Assembly: GCA_963823505.1 (NCBI GenBank)
Contig: CAWGLY010000005.1
Coordinates: 248,001 to 312,000 of the forward strand
DNA length: 64,000 nt
Source: DATHZQ01 sp963823505
GTDB taxonomy: Bacteria; Actinomycetota; Acidimicrobiia; Spongiisociales; UBA5794
Direction of reading: 5' to 3'
Shown: one piece after another, positions 48,919-56,979 of the stretch
Position numbering within the stretch: the stretch's first letter is position 1
Layout: each line of letters opens with the position of its first letter
The notes under the pieces: model-generated
What the model was told of the DNA's origin: nothing
The model's input: the letters and a program-made list of their open reading frames with translations, nothing else
Databases searched by the model: none
Made by a program: the position numbers and the translations under genes

Positions 48919-49563
48919 CTAACGATTCTCCGGCTGGTCGCGGTGGAGTCCGAGCCGGATCGCCTCGACGGCGGCCTGGGCACGGTCGGCGACGGCCAGC
49001 TTGTCGTAGATGTTCGCCAGATGGTTCTTCACGGTCTTCTGCGATATGAAGAGCAGATCGGCCAACTCGTCTGTCGCACTCACTCCCTGCGCAAGGAGTC
49101 GGAGGATCTCCCGCTCCCTCGCAGTGAGCGATGCCGCCCCGGCATCGAGCTGTGGAGCACGGTGCCGATCGAGGATGTCCCCTATGTCCTCCTCGCCGAG
49201 GAGATGCTCTCCCGCGGCTGCGGCGCGAACGGCGGCAGCGAGGTCGGGGAGCGGCGTGGCCTTCGACAGGAAGCCGACGGCTCCGGCGGCTTGCGCCTGG
49301 CGACGCTCCGCTTCGCCGGTGTGCATGGTGACGATGATGGCCGGGATGGACCCCGACATCTCGCGCAAGGCCGCGATGCCGGACAGCTGGGGCATCTCGA
49401 TGTCGACCAGCAGCACGTTGGGCTGGTAGCGGCGGGTCTGCTCGATCAATTCCGTGCCGTCGCTCGCAGTGGCGACGACGCGGATATCGGGGATGCTGTC
49501 GAGCGCCTCGGCGAGGGACTCGAGCATGAGGGTGTGGTCGTCCGCAATCAGTACATCAATCAT
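48919..49563 (-). CDS. NarL/LuxR-family response regulator
   Basis: A 214-residue regulator. The receiver domain has ADDH (residues 7-10) and the phosphorylation site VLLVDIEMP with Asp54; TMHTGE and LSKATP carry the Thr and Lys switch residues. The C-terminal LuxR helix-turn-helix is LTAREREILRLLAQGVSATDELADLLF-type sequence (pieces LTAREREILRLLAQG and ISQKTVKNHLANIYDKL). The ATG at 49563 overlaps the kinase stop (ATGA), so the pair is one unit. It lies next to flp and may control it. Confidence 0.92.
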   Translation of the reverse strand: MIDVLIADDHTLMLESLAEALDSIPDIRVVATASDGTELIEQTRRYQPNVLLVDIEMPQLSGIAALREMSGSIPAIIVTMHTGEAERRQAQAAGAVGFLSKATPLPDLAAAVRAAAAGEHLLGEEDIGDILDRHRAPQLDAGAASLTAREREILRLLAQGVSATDELADLLFISQKTVKNHLANIYDKLAVADRAQAAVEAIRLGLHRDQPENR

Positions 49564-51080
49564 GGTGAAACCAATGGGGGTTGGGTGCCCCACCCTACTG
49601 TCAAAGTCGTGCCTCGGCCCAGATGGGATTGGATTTCAAGCGTGCCGTCGATCGCCGCCGCCCTTTCTGTCATGCCGACCAGCCCGAAGTGGCCTGGGTA
49701 GTCGGCGGTGGAGTCGAATCCGCGCCCGTCATCGGTGACCGAGATGCGTCCGTGCTCCCGGTCGACCAAACCTTCAATCGTGATGGTCCTTGCATCGGCG
49801 TGTCGTGCGGCGTTGCGCACTCCCTCGATGAGGATGGCCCCCACCTCCGCGGCGATCGCACCGTCGACTACGCCACGCTCATCGATCTTGACGACGATGC
49901 GAGGAGGTCCCGCACCGAGTTCGGCGGCGATGCGGTGGATGTGCTCGACCACGGTCGTCGTGTCCGCTCTTCGCAGGGAGGCAACGGTGGCTCTCACCCG
50001 CTCGACGAGACTCGTGACGTTGCTGCGGAGTCTCGTGAGCTGGCGTTTTGCCGCAGTCGTCTCCGCCGTGGTGAGCAAGATGTCCATGTTCAACCCGAGG
50101 GAGGCAAGTGCGGGGCCGATGTCGTCGTGCAGCTCTCGAGCCACCCGGTTGCGCTCATCCTGGATGGATCGTCGAGCAACCGTCTGCAGGAGAGAGATGT
50201 TGTCGAATGCAAGGGCAATCCCCGCTGTGGTCGCATCAATGGTCGCCTGGTGCTCCTCCAAGGAGAGCGACGGATCGTGCCAGATCCTGAGCCAGCCGAG
50301 CGTACGGTCGGTGATGGAGATCGGGAACTCCGACCCCGCCGAGTTTGATGCCATTGTGCCCCACTCGGCGACGATCTCGCGGTCGCCTGCCGAGGAGACG
50401 CTGCCGTACGAGAACGGGATGGTCTGCGACAGATCGATGAGCGCCGATTCTCCGACGTTGACCGCGCTCAGCTCGCTGGTGCCTGCGAGGTTGACGAGCT
50501 CGACGAGCAGCCCGTGAGCAGACTCCAGACGCTCGACCCGAGCAGCATCCATCGCCCCGGCGGCCTGGAGTGCGTCGTACCTGGCCCGCTCGATGACCAG
50601 AAGGCGCCTGGCCTGGCTGAACGTGAAGCCGATCAGCATGTACAGCACGAGCGTTGTGGCGCGGTCGACGACGGACAAATCGAGGACCATCAGGATGCCA
50701 ACCATTCCCGCAGTGGCGAGCAGGGCCGTTTCCATGCCAACCCGGAATCCCATGAAGGCGGAAGCGAAGAAGATCGGCACGCTGACCAGGAGAAGGTACC
50801 CGCCATTTCCGCCGTCGGTGAGCGCGACAGCGGCCAGCGTGGCGAGGACGCCAACCGTGGCGAGCAATTCTCCGGCGACGCGTTGCTCGCGGACTCGGCG
50901 GGGTGTTGCCTGGAGCACCACGACGAACGTGCCGGCGATGATGGCGGCCAGCAACTGGCTGTCACGGTCTGTTTCGTCGAGGCCGCTCAGGAAGATGGCG
51001 AGACCGAACGCTCCGAACATGAGCGCGGTGAGCGTCCAGTCGAAGCGAGTCTCCCAGGCCGTGGCATCAGAGCGCTCCAT
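49560..51080 (-). CDS. Membrane sensor histidine kinase (HisKA_3 type)
   Basis: A 506-residue kinase. Five or six hydrophobic segments fill residues about 18-155, then a helical linker (IERARYDALQAAGAMDAARV) and a GAF-like region (about 195-290). The dimerisation/phosphoacceptor domain is DERNRVARELHDDIGPALASLG with His in the REL-H-DD motif, followed by an HATPase domain with ILIEGVRNAARHADA, TDDGRGFD and GHFGLVGMTERA. The start ATG has TACCCT seven bases upstream on the minus strand. It pairs with the overlapping response-regulator gene. The signal is unknown. Confidence 0.9.
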   Translation of the reverse strand: MERSDATAWETRFDWTLTALMFGAFGLAIFLSGLDETDRDSQLLAAIIAGTFVVVLQATPRRVREQRVAGELLATVGVLATLAAVALTDGGNGGYLLLVSVPIFFASAFMGFRVGMETALLATAGMVGILMVLDLSVVDRATTLVLYMLIGFTFSQARRLLVIERARYDALQAAGAMDAARVERLESAHGLLVELVNLAGTSELSAVNVGESALIDLSQTIPFSYGSVSSAGDREIVAEWGTMASNSAGSEFPISITDRTLGWLRIWHDPSLSLEEHQATIDATTAGIALAFDNISLLQTVARRSIQDERNRVARELHDDIGPALASLGLNMDILLTTAETTAAKRQLTRLRSNVTSLVERVRATVASLRRADTTTVVEHIHRIAAELGAGPPRIVVKIDERGVVDGAIAAEVGAILIEGVRNAARHADARTITIEGLVDREHGRISVTDDGRGFDSTADYPGHFGLVGMTERAAAIDGTLEIQSHLGRGTTLTVGWGTQPPLVSP

Positions 51081-51087
51081 GGCCGCA

Positions 51088-51097
51088 AGGGTACAGT
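51088..51097. promoter_or_regulatory. Overlapping divergent -10 elements of the histidine kinase and coaE
   Basis: AGGGTACAGT holds TACAGT on the plus strand (51092-51097, six bases before coaE ATG 51104) and TACCCT on the minus strand (51093-51088, seven bases before the kinase ATG 51080). The two hexamers share the central TA. The start codons are only 23 bases apart, leaving no room for separate promoters. Confidence 0.55.
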
Positions 51098-51103
51098 CAG
51101 TGG

Positions 51104-51715
51104 ATGGTGTCTTCGAAGGACCTCATGGGGGTCCGCCGGGTGATCGTTGCAGGGCCGATCGGCAGTGGGAAGAGCACGGTGGGTGGGCTCCTCGAAGAGC
51201 GTGGCGCCATCGTGATCGACGCGGACCGTATCGGCCATGCGGTGCTCGAGCCCGCCGGCGAAGCCTTTCAGGCGGTCGCGGAGAGATGGCCAGAGGCTCT
51301 GGTCGGGGGCCGCATCGATCGAAGGGTGCTCGGCGAGATCGTCTTCACAGACCCTGCGGAGCTGGCAACGCTCGAGGGTCTGACCCATCCCCACATCGCA
51401 GCTCGTATCCACGATCTCGCCGCTGCAGCGAGAGACGCGGTCGTTGTGGTCGAGTTGCCGTTGACGATCGACATCCTCGGACCGGGATGGCACCGGCTGG
51501 TCGTGATCGCCCCAGACGACGTACGGCTGCTGCGTGCGGTCGCCCGTGGCATGGTGGAGGAAGACGTGCGCAGCAGGATGACCGCGCAACCGTCATTGCC
51601 GCAGTGGACGGCCATCGCCGACTCGATCATCGTCAACGACGGTGATCTCGACGCATTGCGACCTCGTGTGGCCGACTGGTGGGAAAACGTCGTCTCCTGC
51701 CCGAGCGAGGCCTGA
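51104..51715 (+). CDS. coaE: Dephospho-CoA kinase
   Basis: A 203-residue kinase for the last step of coenzyme A synthesis. The P-loop is VAGPIGSGKSTVGGLLEERG, the substrate lid begins IDADRIGHAVLEPAGEA, and LTHPHIAARI and VVVVELPLTID follow, as in CoaE. The closing part has IVNDGDLDAL. The ATG at 51104 is taken because of its -10 spacing; a second ATG seven codons on (MGVRRVIVAG) is an alternative. In actinobacteria coaE normally lies between rpsA and uvrB. Confidence 0.92.
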   Translation: MVSSKDLMGVRRVIVAGPIGSGKSTVGGLLEERGAIVIDADRIGHAVLEPAGEAFQAVAERWPEALVGGRIDRRVLGEIVFTDPAELATLEGLTHPHIAARIHDLAAAARDAVVVVELPLTIDILGPGWHRLVVIAPDDVRLLRAVARGMVEEDVRSRMTAQPSLPQWTAIADSIIVNDGDLDALRPRVADWWENVVSCPSEA

Positions 51716-51733
51716 TATGTCGCACCCACCCGG

Positions 51734-51739
51734 TACGCT
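51734..51739 (+). promoter_or_regulatory. -10 element of uvrB
   Basis: TACGCT then six bases then ATG 51746. No LexA box is present in the 30-base gap after coaE. Confidence 0.5.
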
Positions 51740-51745
51740 GCGCCC

Positions 51746-53761
51746 ATGCGCCCGTTCAAGCTCGAATCCGACTTCTCCCCCGCAGGCGACCAGCCGGAGG
51801 CGATTGCACGACTGACTGCCGGCATCAATGCGGGGGAGCGCTTCCAGACGTTGCTGGGCATCACGGGTTCGGGGAAGTCGGCGACGGTCGCGTGGGTCAT
51901 CGAGCAGGTGCAGCGACCGACGCTCGTGCTGGCACCGAACAAGGCGTTGGCGGCCCAGCTCGCCAACGAGTTCCGCCAGTTCTTCCCCAACAATCGGGTC
52001 GAATATTTCGTCAGCTACTACGACTACTACCAACCTGAGGCGTACATCGCCCAGACCGACACGTACATCGAGAAGGAATCGACGATCAACGACGAGATCG
52101 ATCGGCTCCGTCACTCGGCCACTGCAGCGCTGCTGAGCCGCCGCGACGTCATCATCGTGGCGTCCGTGTCGGCCATCTACGGACTCGGCTCGCCCGAGCA
52201 GTACGAAGGTCAGTTGCTCAGGCTCGTGGTGGGTGTCGAGCTCCCGCTGGACTGGGCGGTGCGCCGTCTCGTCGACATCCAGTACGAGAGGAACGAGGTC
52301 AACCTCGTGCGGGGGCGCTTCCGGGTCAGGGGCGACACCCTCGAGGTCTTCCCTTCGTATGAGGAGTCGGTGTTTCGTGTCGAGTATTTTGGCGACGAAG
52401 TCGAGCGCATCACCCAGATGAACCCCGTGACGGGAGAGGTGATCGACGAGCTGTCCGAACTGTGGATCTATCCCGCTTCTCACTACGTCACGGGTCGAGA
52501 CCGGATCCTCAACGCCATCGCAGGGATCGAGGTCGAGCTGCAGGAGCGGCTCCGTGAGTTCGAGCGGCAGGGCAAGATGCTGGAGGCACAGCGGCTGCGG
52601 ATGCGGACCAGCTACGACATGGAGATGATGCGGGAGATCGGCACGTGTGCGGGCATCGAGAACTACTCGGTCTACCTCGACGGACGGAAGCCGGGCGACC
52701 CGCCGTACACCTTGCTGGACTACTTCCCCGACGACTTCCTCCTCGTCGTGGACGAGAGCCATGTGACGATCCCGCAGATCCACGGCCAGTATGCGGGGGA
52801 TCGAAGCCGCAAGGATGTGCTGGTCGAACATGGGTTCCGGCTCCCCACCGCACGGGACAACCGCCCTTTGACCTTCGAAGAGTGGTACGAACGGACCAAA
52901 CAGGCGGTGCTGCTGTCTGCCACGCCATCGGCTTGGGAGCTGCAGCATTCGACCAGCGTGGTCGAGCAGATCATCAGACCGACGGGACTGGTCGATCCTG
53001 AGGTGATCGTGCGTCCCACGAAAGGGCAGATCGACGACCTCGTCGAGGAGGTTCGGGTCAGAGCCGAGAACGATCGCCGTGTGCTCGTGACCACCCTGAC
53101 CAAGAAGATGGCCGAGGACCTCAGCAACTACCTGCTGGAGCTGGGATTGAGGGGTCGCTACCTGCACAGCGACATCGACACGCTGGAGCGGGTTCAGATT
53201 CTCCGCGACCTACGCCTCGGCGAGTACGACGTGCTGGTGGGCGTCAACCTGCTGCGAGAAGGGTTGGATCTCCCCGAGGTTTCGCTCGTGGCGATCCTCG
53301 ATGCCGACAAGGAAGGGTTTCTGCGCTCGGAGACGAGCCTCGTGCAGACGATCGGCCGTGCAGCCCGCAACGTCGATGGCCAGGTCATCATGTACGCAGA
53401 CGGCGTCACCGACTCGATGCAGCGGGCCATCAACGAGACCAACCGCCGCCGCCGCCGCCAGATGCTCTACAACGAGGAGCATGGCATCGACCCGCAGACC
53501 ATTCGCAAGAAGGTCACCGACATTCTGGAACTGCTCTCGTCGAGCGATGCCCCTGCTGCGGGTGACCGGCGGCGGCGCGAATTGACGTCACGGGAGCCCC
53601 TCGATCTCTCCCACGACGATCTGCGGCGGTTGATCCAGAGCCTGGAGGAGGAGATGCACGAAGCGGCGACCGAGTTGCGCTTTGAGTATGCGGCGCGCCT
53701 CCGTGACGAGATCAACGAGCTGAAGCGGGAGCTGCGAGAGGTGACGGAGGCCATCCACTGA
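51746..53761 (+). CDS. uvrB: Excinuclease ABC subunit B
   Basis: A 671-residue helicase-like damage-verification protein. Walker A is GITGSGKSATVAWVIEQ, the damage-probing beta-hairpin region is FVSYYDYYQPEAYIAQTDTY, Walker B is LVVDESHVTIPQ, and motif VI is QTIGRAARNVDGQVIMYAD. A UVR motif near the C-terminus (LEEEMHEAATELRFEYAARL) contacts UvrC. It works with UvrA and UvrC encoded downstream in nucleotide excision repair. Confidence 0.97.
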   Translation: MRPFKLESDFSPAGDQPEAIARLTAGINAGERFQTLLGITGSGKSATVAWVIEQVQRPTLVLAPNKALAAQLANEFRQFFPNNRVEYFVSYYDYYQPEAYIAQTDTYIEKESTINDEIDRLRHSATAALLSRRDVIIVASVSAIYGLGSPEQYEGQLLRLVVGVELPLDWAVRRLVDIQYERNEVNLVRGRFRVRGDTLEVFPSYEESVFRVEYFGDEVERITQMNPVTGEVIDELSELWIYPASHYVTGRDRILNAIAGIEVELQERLREFERQGKMLEAQRLRMRTSYDMEMMREIGTCAGIENYSVYLDGRKPGDPPYTLLDYFPDDFLLVVDESHVTIPQIHGQYAGDRSRKDVLVEHGFRLPTARDNRPLTFEEWYERTKQAVLLSATPSAWELQHSTSVVEQIIRPTGLVDPEVIVRPTKGQIDDLVEEVRVRAENDRRVLVTTLTKKMAEDLSNYLLELGLRGRYLHSDIDTLERVQILRDLRLGEYDVLVGVNLLREGLDLPEVSLVAILDADKEGFLRSETSLVQTIGRAARNVDGQVIMYADGVTDSMQRAINETNRRRRRQMLYNEEHGIDPQTIRKKVTDILELLSSSDAPAAGDRRRRELTSREPLDLSHDDLRRLIQSLEEEMHEAATELRFEYAARLRDEINELKRELREVTEAIH

Positions 53762-53786
53762 CAGGCCGTTGCCGTGTTGCAAGGCG

Positions 53787-55313
53787 TTACGGCACACGTT
53801 GGATGTGCACGATCACCGTGGTGAATCGGCCGGTTTCGATGCGGCGCTCGGATTGGACGGCCCCTGCGGCTCTGGCCGCCTCCCACAACGCCTCGAGATC
53901 GGCCGCACCCGCACCCAAGCCATCGGTGACCAGATAGATCTCCGCCGGATAGGCGCTGAGCTCCCGCCGTTGGGCCGCCGGCACGTTGTTGACGGTGATG
54001 ACCTGGTCGCGTGGCGTGGACACATAGGTGTTGGCGGGATACAGGAGGCGGTACGCCGTGTTGCGACTCACGACGACGGCGACGTCGGATGGCAGGAGCT
54101 CGACCGCAGCGGCTGCCTCGATCTGGTTGTCGATGAGGGGGAGATACTCGGCCGACCGCTCAAAGCAGACGAAGTCGGCACAATCCGGCTCGTCGTACAA
54201 CCTGCCGGAGACGTTCACGAGCGAAACGGCGCACAGCGCGAGCGCCGCGGTCGTGACGGCGGACCTGCCGGTGAAGCGCCGCAGCTCCACGGCAGCGCCA
54301 ACAACGACAAAGGGCACGACCTGCACCCAATACCTGGGCAGCAAGACGAACCCGAGACTTGCGCCGGCCGCATGGAAGGCCATGAATCCTGCGAGCACGA
54401 GCATCCCCACCAGCCCGACCCGCTCGATCTCGGCCGGGTCGATGCCGTTCGGAACGTGCGGGGCGTGGGACCGGATGAGGCGTAGCACCGCATACGCCGC
54501 CACAACGACGAGCACGTCGGGCATGAGCGCCGCAAAGGACAGCGAGTCGGCCCCGCTATCGAGGAAGGAGCCGACCGAGGGAACGAGGTTGGGGGCGGCG
54601 TGTCCCCTGACCGCCAGCTCGGCGCCGGCGACCGCTAACGGGACACCTGCGAAGGCCGCTGCCCATGCTGCGCGGTTGCGGGGACGGGTTTGATCGAGCA
54701 GGCAGGCAGCGCTCAGCGCCGCAGCGGTGGCGAGCCCAGGCTGCTTGATCATCACCCCGAGCACCACGAGGGTGAGCGCAAGCCCCCGCCGATCCTCGAG
54801 CCAGAAATGGACGGCCCAGACGGTGGCCGCCAGCAGTGGCATCTCCAGGTACAAGAACCCCGCCTGGGTCAGCACCAGGGGTAGGAGCATGGCGGCGGCC
54901 GTTGATGCGATGGCGGGAACAGGCTCGAGCACCTTTCTGGCGAGCAGAAAGACACCCGTGGCCGCCAGCGCCGCTATCGCCACGTGGATGACGTGCAGGG
55001 CGACGAGCATGCGCGTTCCCTCGCCGAGAACGTCGATGGCGAGGGCGGTGAGGAGCGTCACAGGGGAGAAGCTGTGTACGTTGGGTCCTGTGCTGAGGTA
55101 CCCGGGCTGCGCGGCGAGGTACGTGTAGTCGTAGCCTGAGGCGACGAGGGTCTCGGCGGCAGGGAACACACTGAAGGACGCATCCCACGCAGGTGGCTGG
55201 GTCAACGTCCCTGCCTTCAACGCCAGCAGGATCGTGGCGAACACCGCAAAGACCGCCCACGGACGCATCCACCAGGCTGCGTGGCCCGCATCGATCTGGC
55301 GTGGCGTGCTCAC
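53787..55313 (-). CDS. Polytopic membrane glycosyltransferase-like protein (GT-C), second of a tandem pair
   Basis: A 508-residue protein with about eleven hydrophobic segments in residues 15-370 and a soluble C-terminal ~130 residues. The first loop has TQPPAWDASFSVFPAAETL and QPGYLSTGPNVHSFSPVTL, an Asp-containing loop as in lipid-linked-sugar-using GT-C enzymes. The soluble tail contains RSAEYLPLIDNQ and YPANTYVSTP. It shares this layout with the upstream neighbour, so the two are diverged paralogues. The GTG start overlaps that neighbour's stop. Donor and acceptor are unknown. It converges on uvrB. Confidence 0.72.
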   Translation of the reverse strand: MSTPRQIDAGHAAWWMRPWAVFAVFATILLALKAGTLTQPPAWDASFSVFPAAETLVASGYDYTYLAAQPGYLSTGPNVHSFSPVTLLTALAIDVLGEGTRMLVALHVIHVAIAALAATGVFLLARKVLEPVPAIASTAAAMLLPLVLTQAGFLYLEMPLLAATVWAVHFWLEDRRGLALTLVVLGVMIKQPGLATAAALSAACLLDQTRPRNRAAWAAAFAGVPLAVAGAELAVRGHAAPNLVPSVGSFLDSGADSLSFAALMPDVLVVVAAYAVLRLIRSHAPHVPNGIDPAEIERVGLVGMLVLAGFMAFHAAGASLGFVLLPRYWVQVVPFVVVGAAVELRRFTGRSAVTTAALALCAVSLVNVSGRLYDEPDCADFVCFERSAEYLPLIDNQIEAAAAVELLPSDVAVVVSRNTAYRLLYPANTYVSTPRDQVITVNNVPAAQRRELSAYPAEIYLVTDGLGAGAADLEALWEAARAAGAVQSERRIETGRFTTVIVHIQRVP

Positions 55314-56839
55314 GAGGTCTTCATGATCTCAATCACCATCGCCGTGAACTCGCCGCTCGTGAAGGTTTGGATCGCGGTGGTGTAGCCGGCATCGGCCTCG
55401 ACTTCCTGCCACACGTCGTACAGGGCGCGCCCGCCGAGTCCGAGGTGGTCGACGACGACGTAGAAGTGGTCCGGGTAGTCCTCGACCCTGCCGGCGTCGA
55501 ACGGCTCGTTGCGATAGACGTTTACACCGTTCCGCACGGGTTCGTCTACGTACCCCGACACCGGGTAGGCGACCCGGTAGTGCTCCGCGACGGTGTAGAA
55601 GACCGGGATGTCGTCCGGGACAGCCGCGATGGCTCGGGAGGTTGCCTGGTGGAGGGCAAGGAGGTCCCTGTACTCGGCGCTGCGCTCGACGACGGCGAAG
55701 CTGTTCGTGTTTGCCGCCGGATACAGCCAGCCCGTGCCGTTCACCGCAAAGACCACGAGCGCGATCGCAAAGCCGGCTTCGAGCCGTGACTGCGGCGCTA
55801 CCCGGCCGAACAGCAGAGCGAGCCCTATCAGCAGGAACGGCACGATCAACGCCAGATACCGGGGTATGAGCGAGATGTTGTAGCCGCCTGTGAACAGGTA
55901 GAACAGCCCGAACGCACCCAGCACGCTCCGGCAGAGTGACTCAACGCGGGCAGCCTCAGTCGGGTCCTCTACGGCCGCGATGGGGCGGTCGGATATCGCG
56001 GGTCGCACCAAGAGATAGACCAGCAGGAGGATGAGCAGATCGGGCACTCGCACCAGGAACCCGATCGAGGTGAGCAACCTGGTGAGCACGAGTTCGAACG
56101 AGAATGCCTGCTCCGACACGGAGGAGCTGCCGATCAGGACTATCCGGGAGAGCAGCGCAATGGCTCCTGGGACGGCGAAGAACCACACCGCGTCGCGGCC
56201 GCTGCTGCCCGCCCTGCGTGCCGTCAACCAAGTCGCTACGCCAAGCCCAGCTGCGACGATCAGCCCCGAGTCTTTGGCGGTCACTGCAAGGCTGGCGGCG
56301 AGGACGGCCAATGGAAGCCGCCCTTCCAGCCACCACACCGCCGCCCACACGCCCGCGGCCAGCACAGGCAACTCGAGGTAGATGTCGCCTACTTGCGTTG
56401 CGACCACAGGGACCACGAGTGACGTGACCGCGAGCACCAGCGCCAAGCGCACGCCGAAGACCCGGTGCGCCATCCGGTAGACGCCGAGCCCGACGAGGGC
56501 GCCGAGAACCAGGTGCACGATGTGGAGGACGGGGAAGAGGAGCGGTGATTCGCCAAGCAGCCGAATGGCAACGGCCGTCATCAACGTCACCGTTGACAGC
56601 GCATGGACGTTCGGCCCTCCTGCCACATAGCCGGGCTGATCCAGCAGCGCTCCGAGGTCGAATCCGTTGCCGGCGAGGAAGGATGCTGCGGGAAACACGC
56701 TCCCCGTGCCGTCCCAGACAGGAGGCTGATTGAGTGCCCAGAAGCGAAGGAGGAGCACGACGCCGAAAAACCCTGCGAACAGCAGCATTGTTGGTGGCGC
56801 CGTGGCCCCTGCCCGAGGCGGCACTTCCGTCGATCTCAT
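55310..56839 (-). CDS. Polytopic membrane glycosyltransferase-like protein (GT-C), first of a tandem pair
   Basis: A 509-residue paralogue of the next gene: NQPPVWDGTGSVFPAASFL and DQPGYVAGGPNVHALSTVTL match its first loop, and RSAEYRDLL and YPVSGYVDEPV match its tail. About eleven hydrophobic segments are seen. Residues in the first extracytoplasmic loop (Asp after WD) are the best candidates for a GT-C catalytic site. It heads the two-gene unit and is divergent from uvrA across 140 bases. Role in cell-envelope glycan or lipoglycan synthesis is a guess. Confidence 0.72.
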   Translation of the reverse strand: MRSTEVPPRAGATAPPTMLLFAGFFGVVLLLRFWALNQPPVWDGTGSVFPAASFLAGNGFDLGALLDQPGYVAGGPNVHALSTVTLMTAVAIRLLGESPLLFPVLHIVHLVLGALVGLGVYRMAHRVFGVRLALVLAVTSLVVPVVATQVGDIYLELPVLAAGVWAAVWWLEGRLPLAVLAASLAVTAKDSGLIVAAGLGVATWLTARRAGSSGRDAVWFFAVPGAIALLSRIVLIGSSSVSEQAFSFELVLTRLLTSIGFLVRVPDLLILLLVYLLVRPAISDRPIAAVEDPTEAARVESLCRSVLGAFGLFYLFTGGYNISLIPRYLALIVPFLLIGLALLFGRVAPQSRLEAGFAIALVVFAVNGTGWLYPAANTNSFAVVERSAEYRDLLALHQATSRAIAAVPDDIPVFYTVAEHYRVAYPVSGYVDEPVRNGVNVYRNEPFDAGRVEDYPDHFYVVVDHLGLGGRALYDVWQEVEADAGYTTAIQTFTSGEFTAMVIEIMKTS

Positions 56840-56934
56840 TGGTCTCTTCCTGGCACACGATGACCGCGAACGGGGCGCAGCCTACGCCGAGGGCAGCAAG
56901 TTCTACTGGTGTAATTCGTGTCACCGGCCATCGC

Positions 56935-56940
56935 TACACT
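56935..56940 (+). promoter_or_regulatory. Possible -10 element of uvrA
   Basis: TACACT, 39 bases before the GTG at 56980; a leader of about 33 bases would carry GAGGA at 56965-56969. No LexA palindrome is seen in the 140-base gap. Confidence 0.4.
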
Positions 56941-56979
56941 CGCCGATGGCTCGATGGCGGAGTACGAGGACGGAACACG

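Noticed and set aside
51593..53167. 524-residue minus-strand frame over coaE and uvrB
   Set aside because: Shadow of uvrB; no motif and no start signal.
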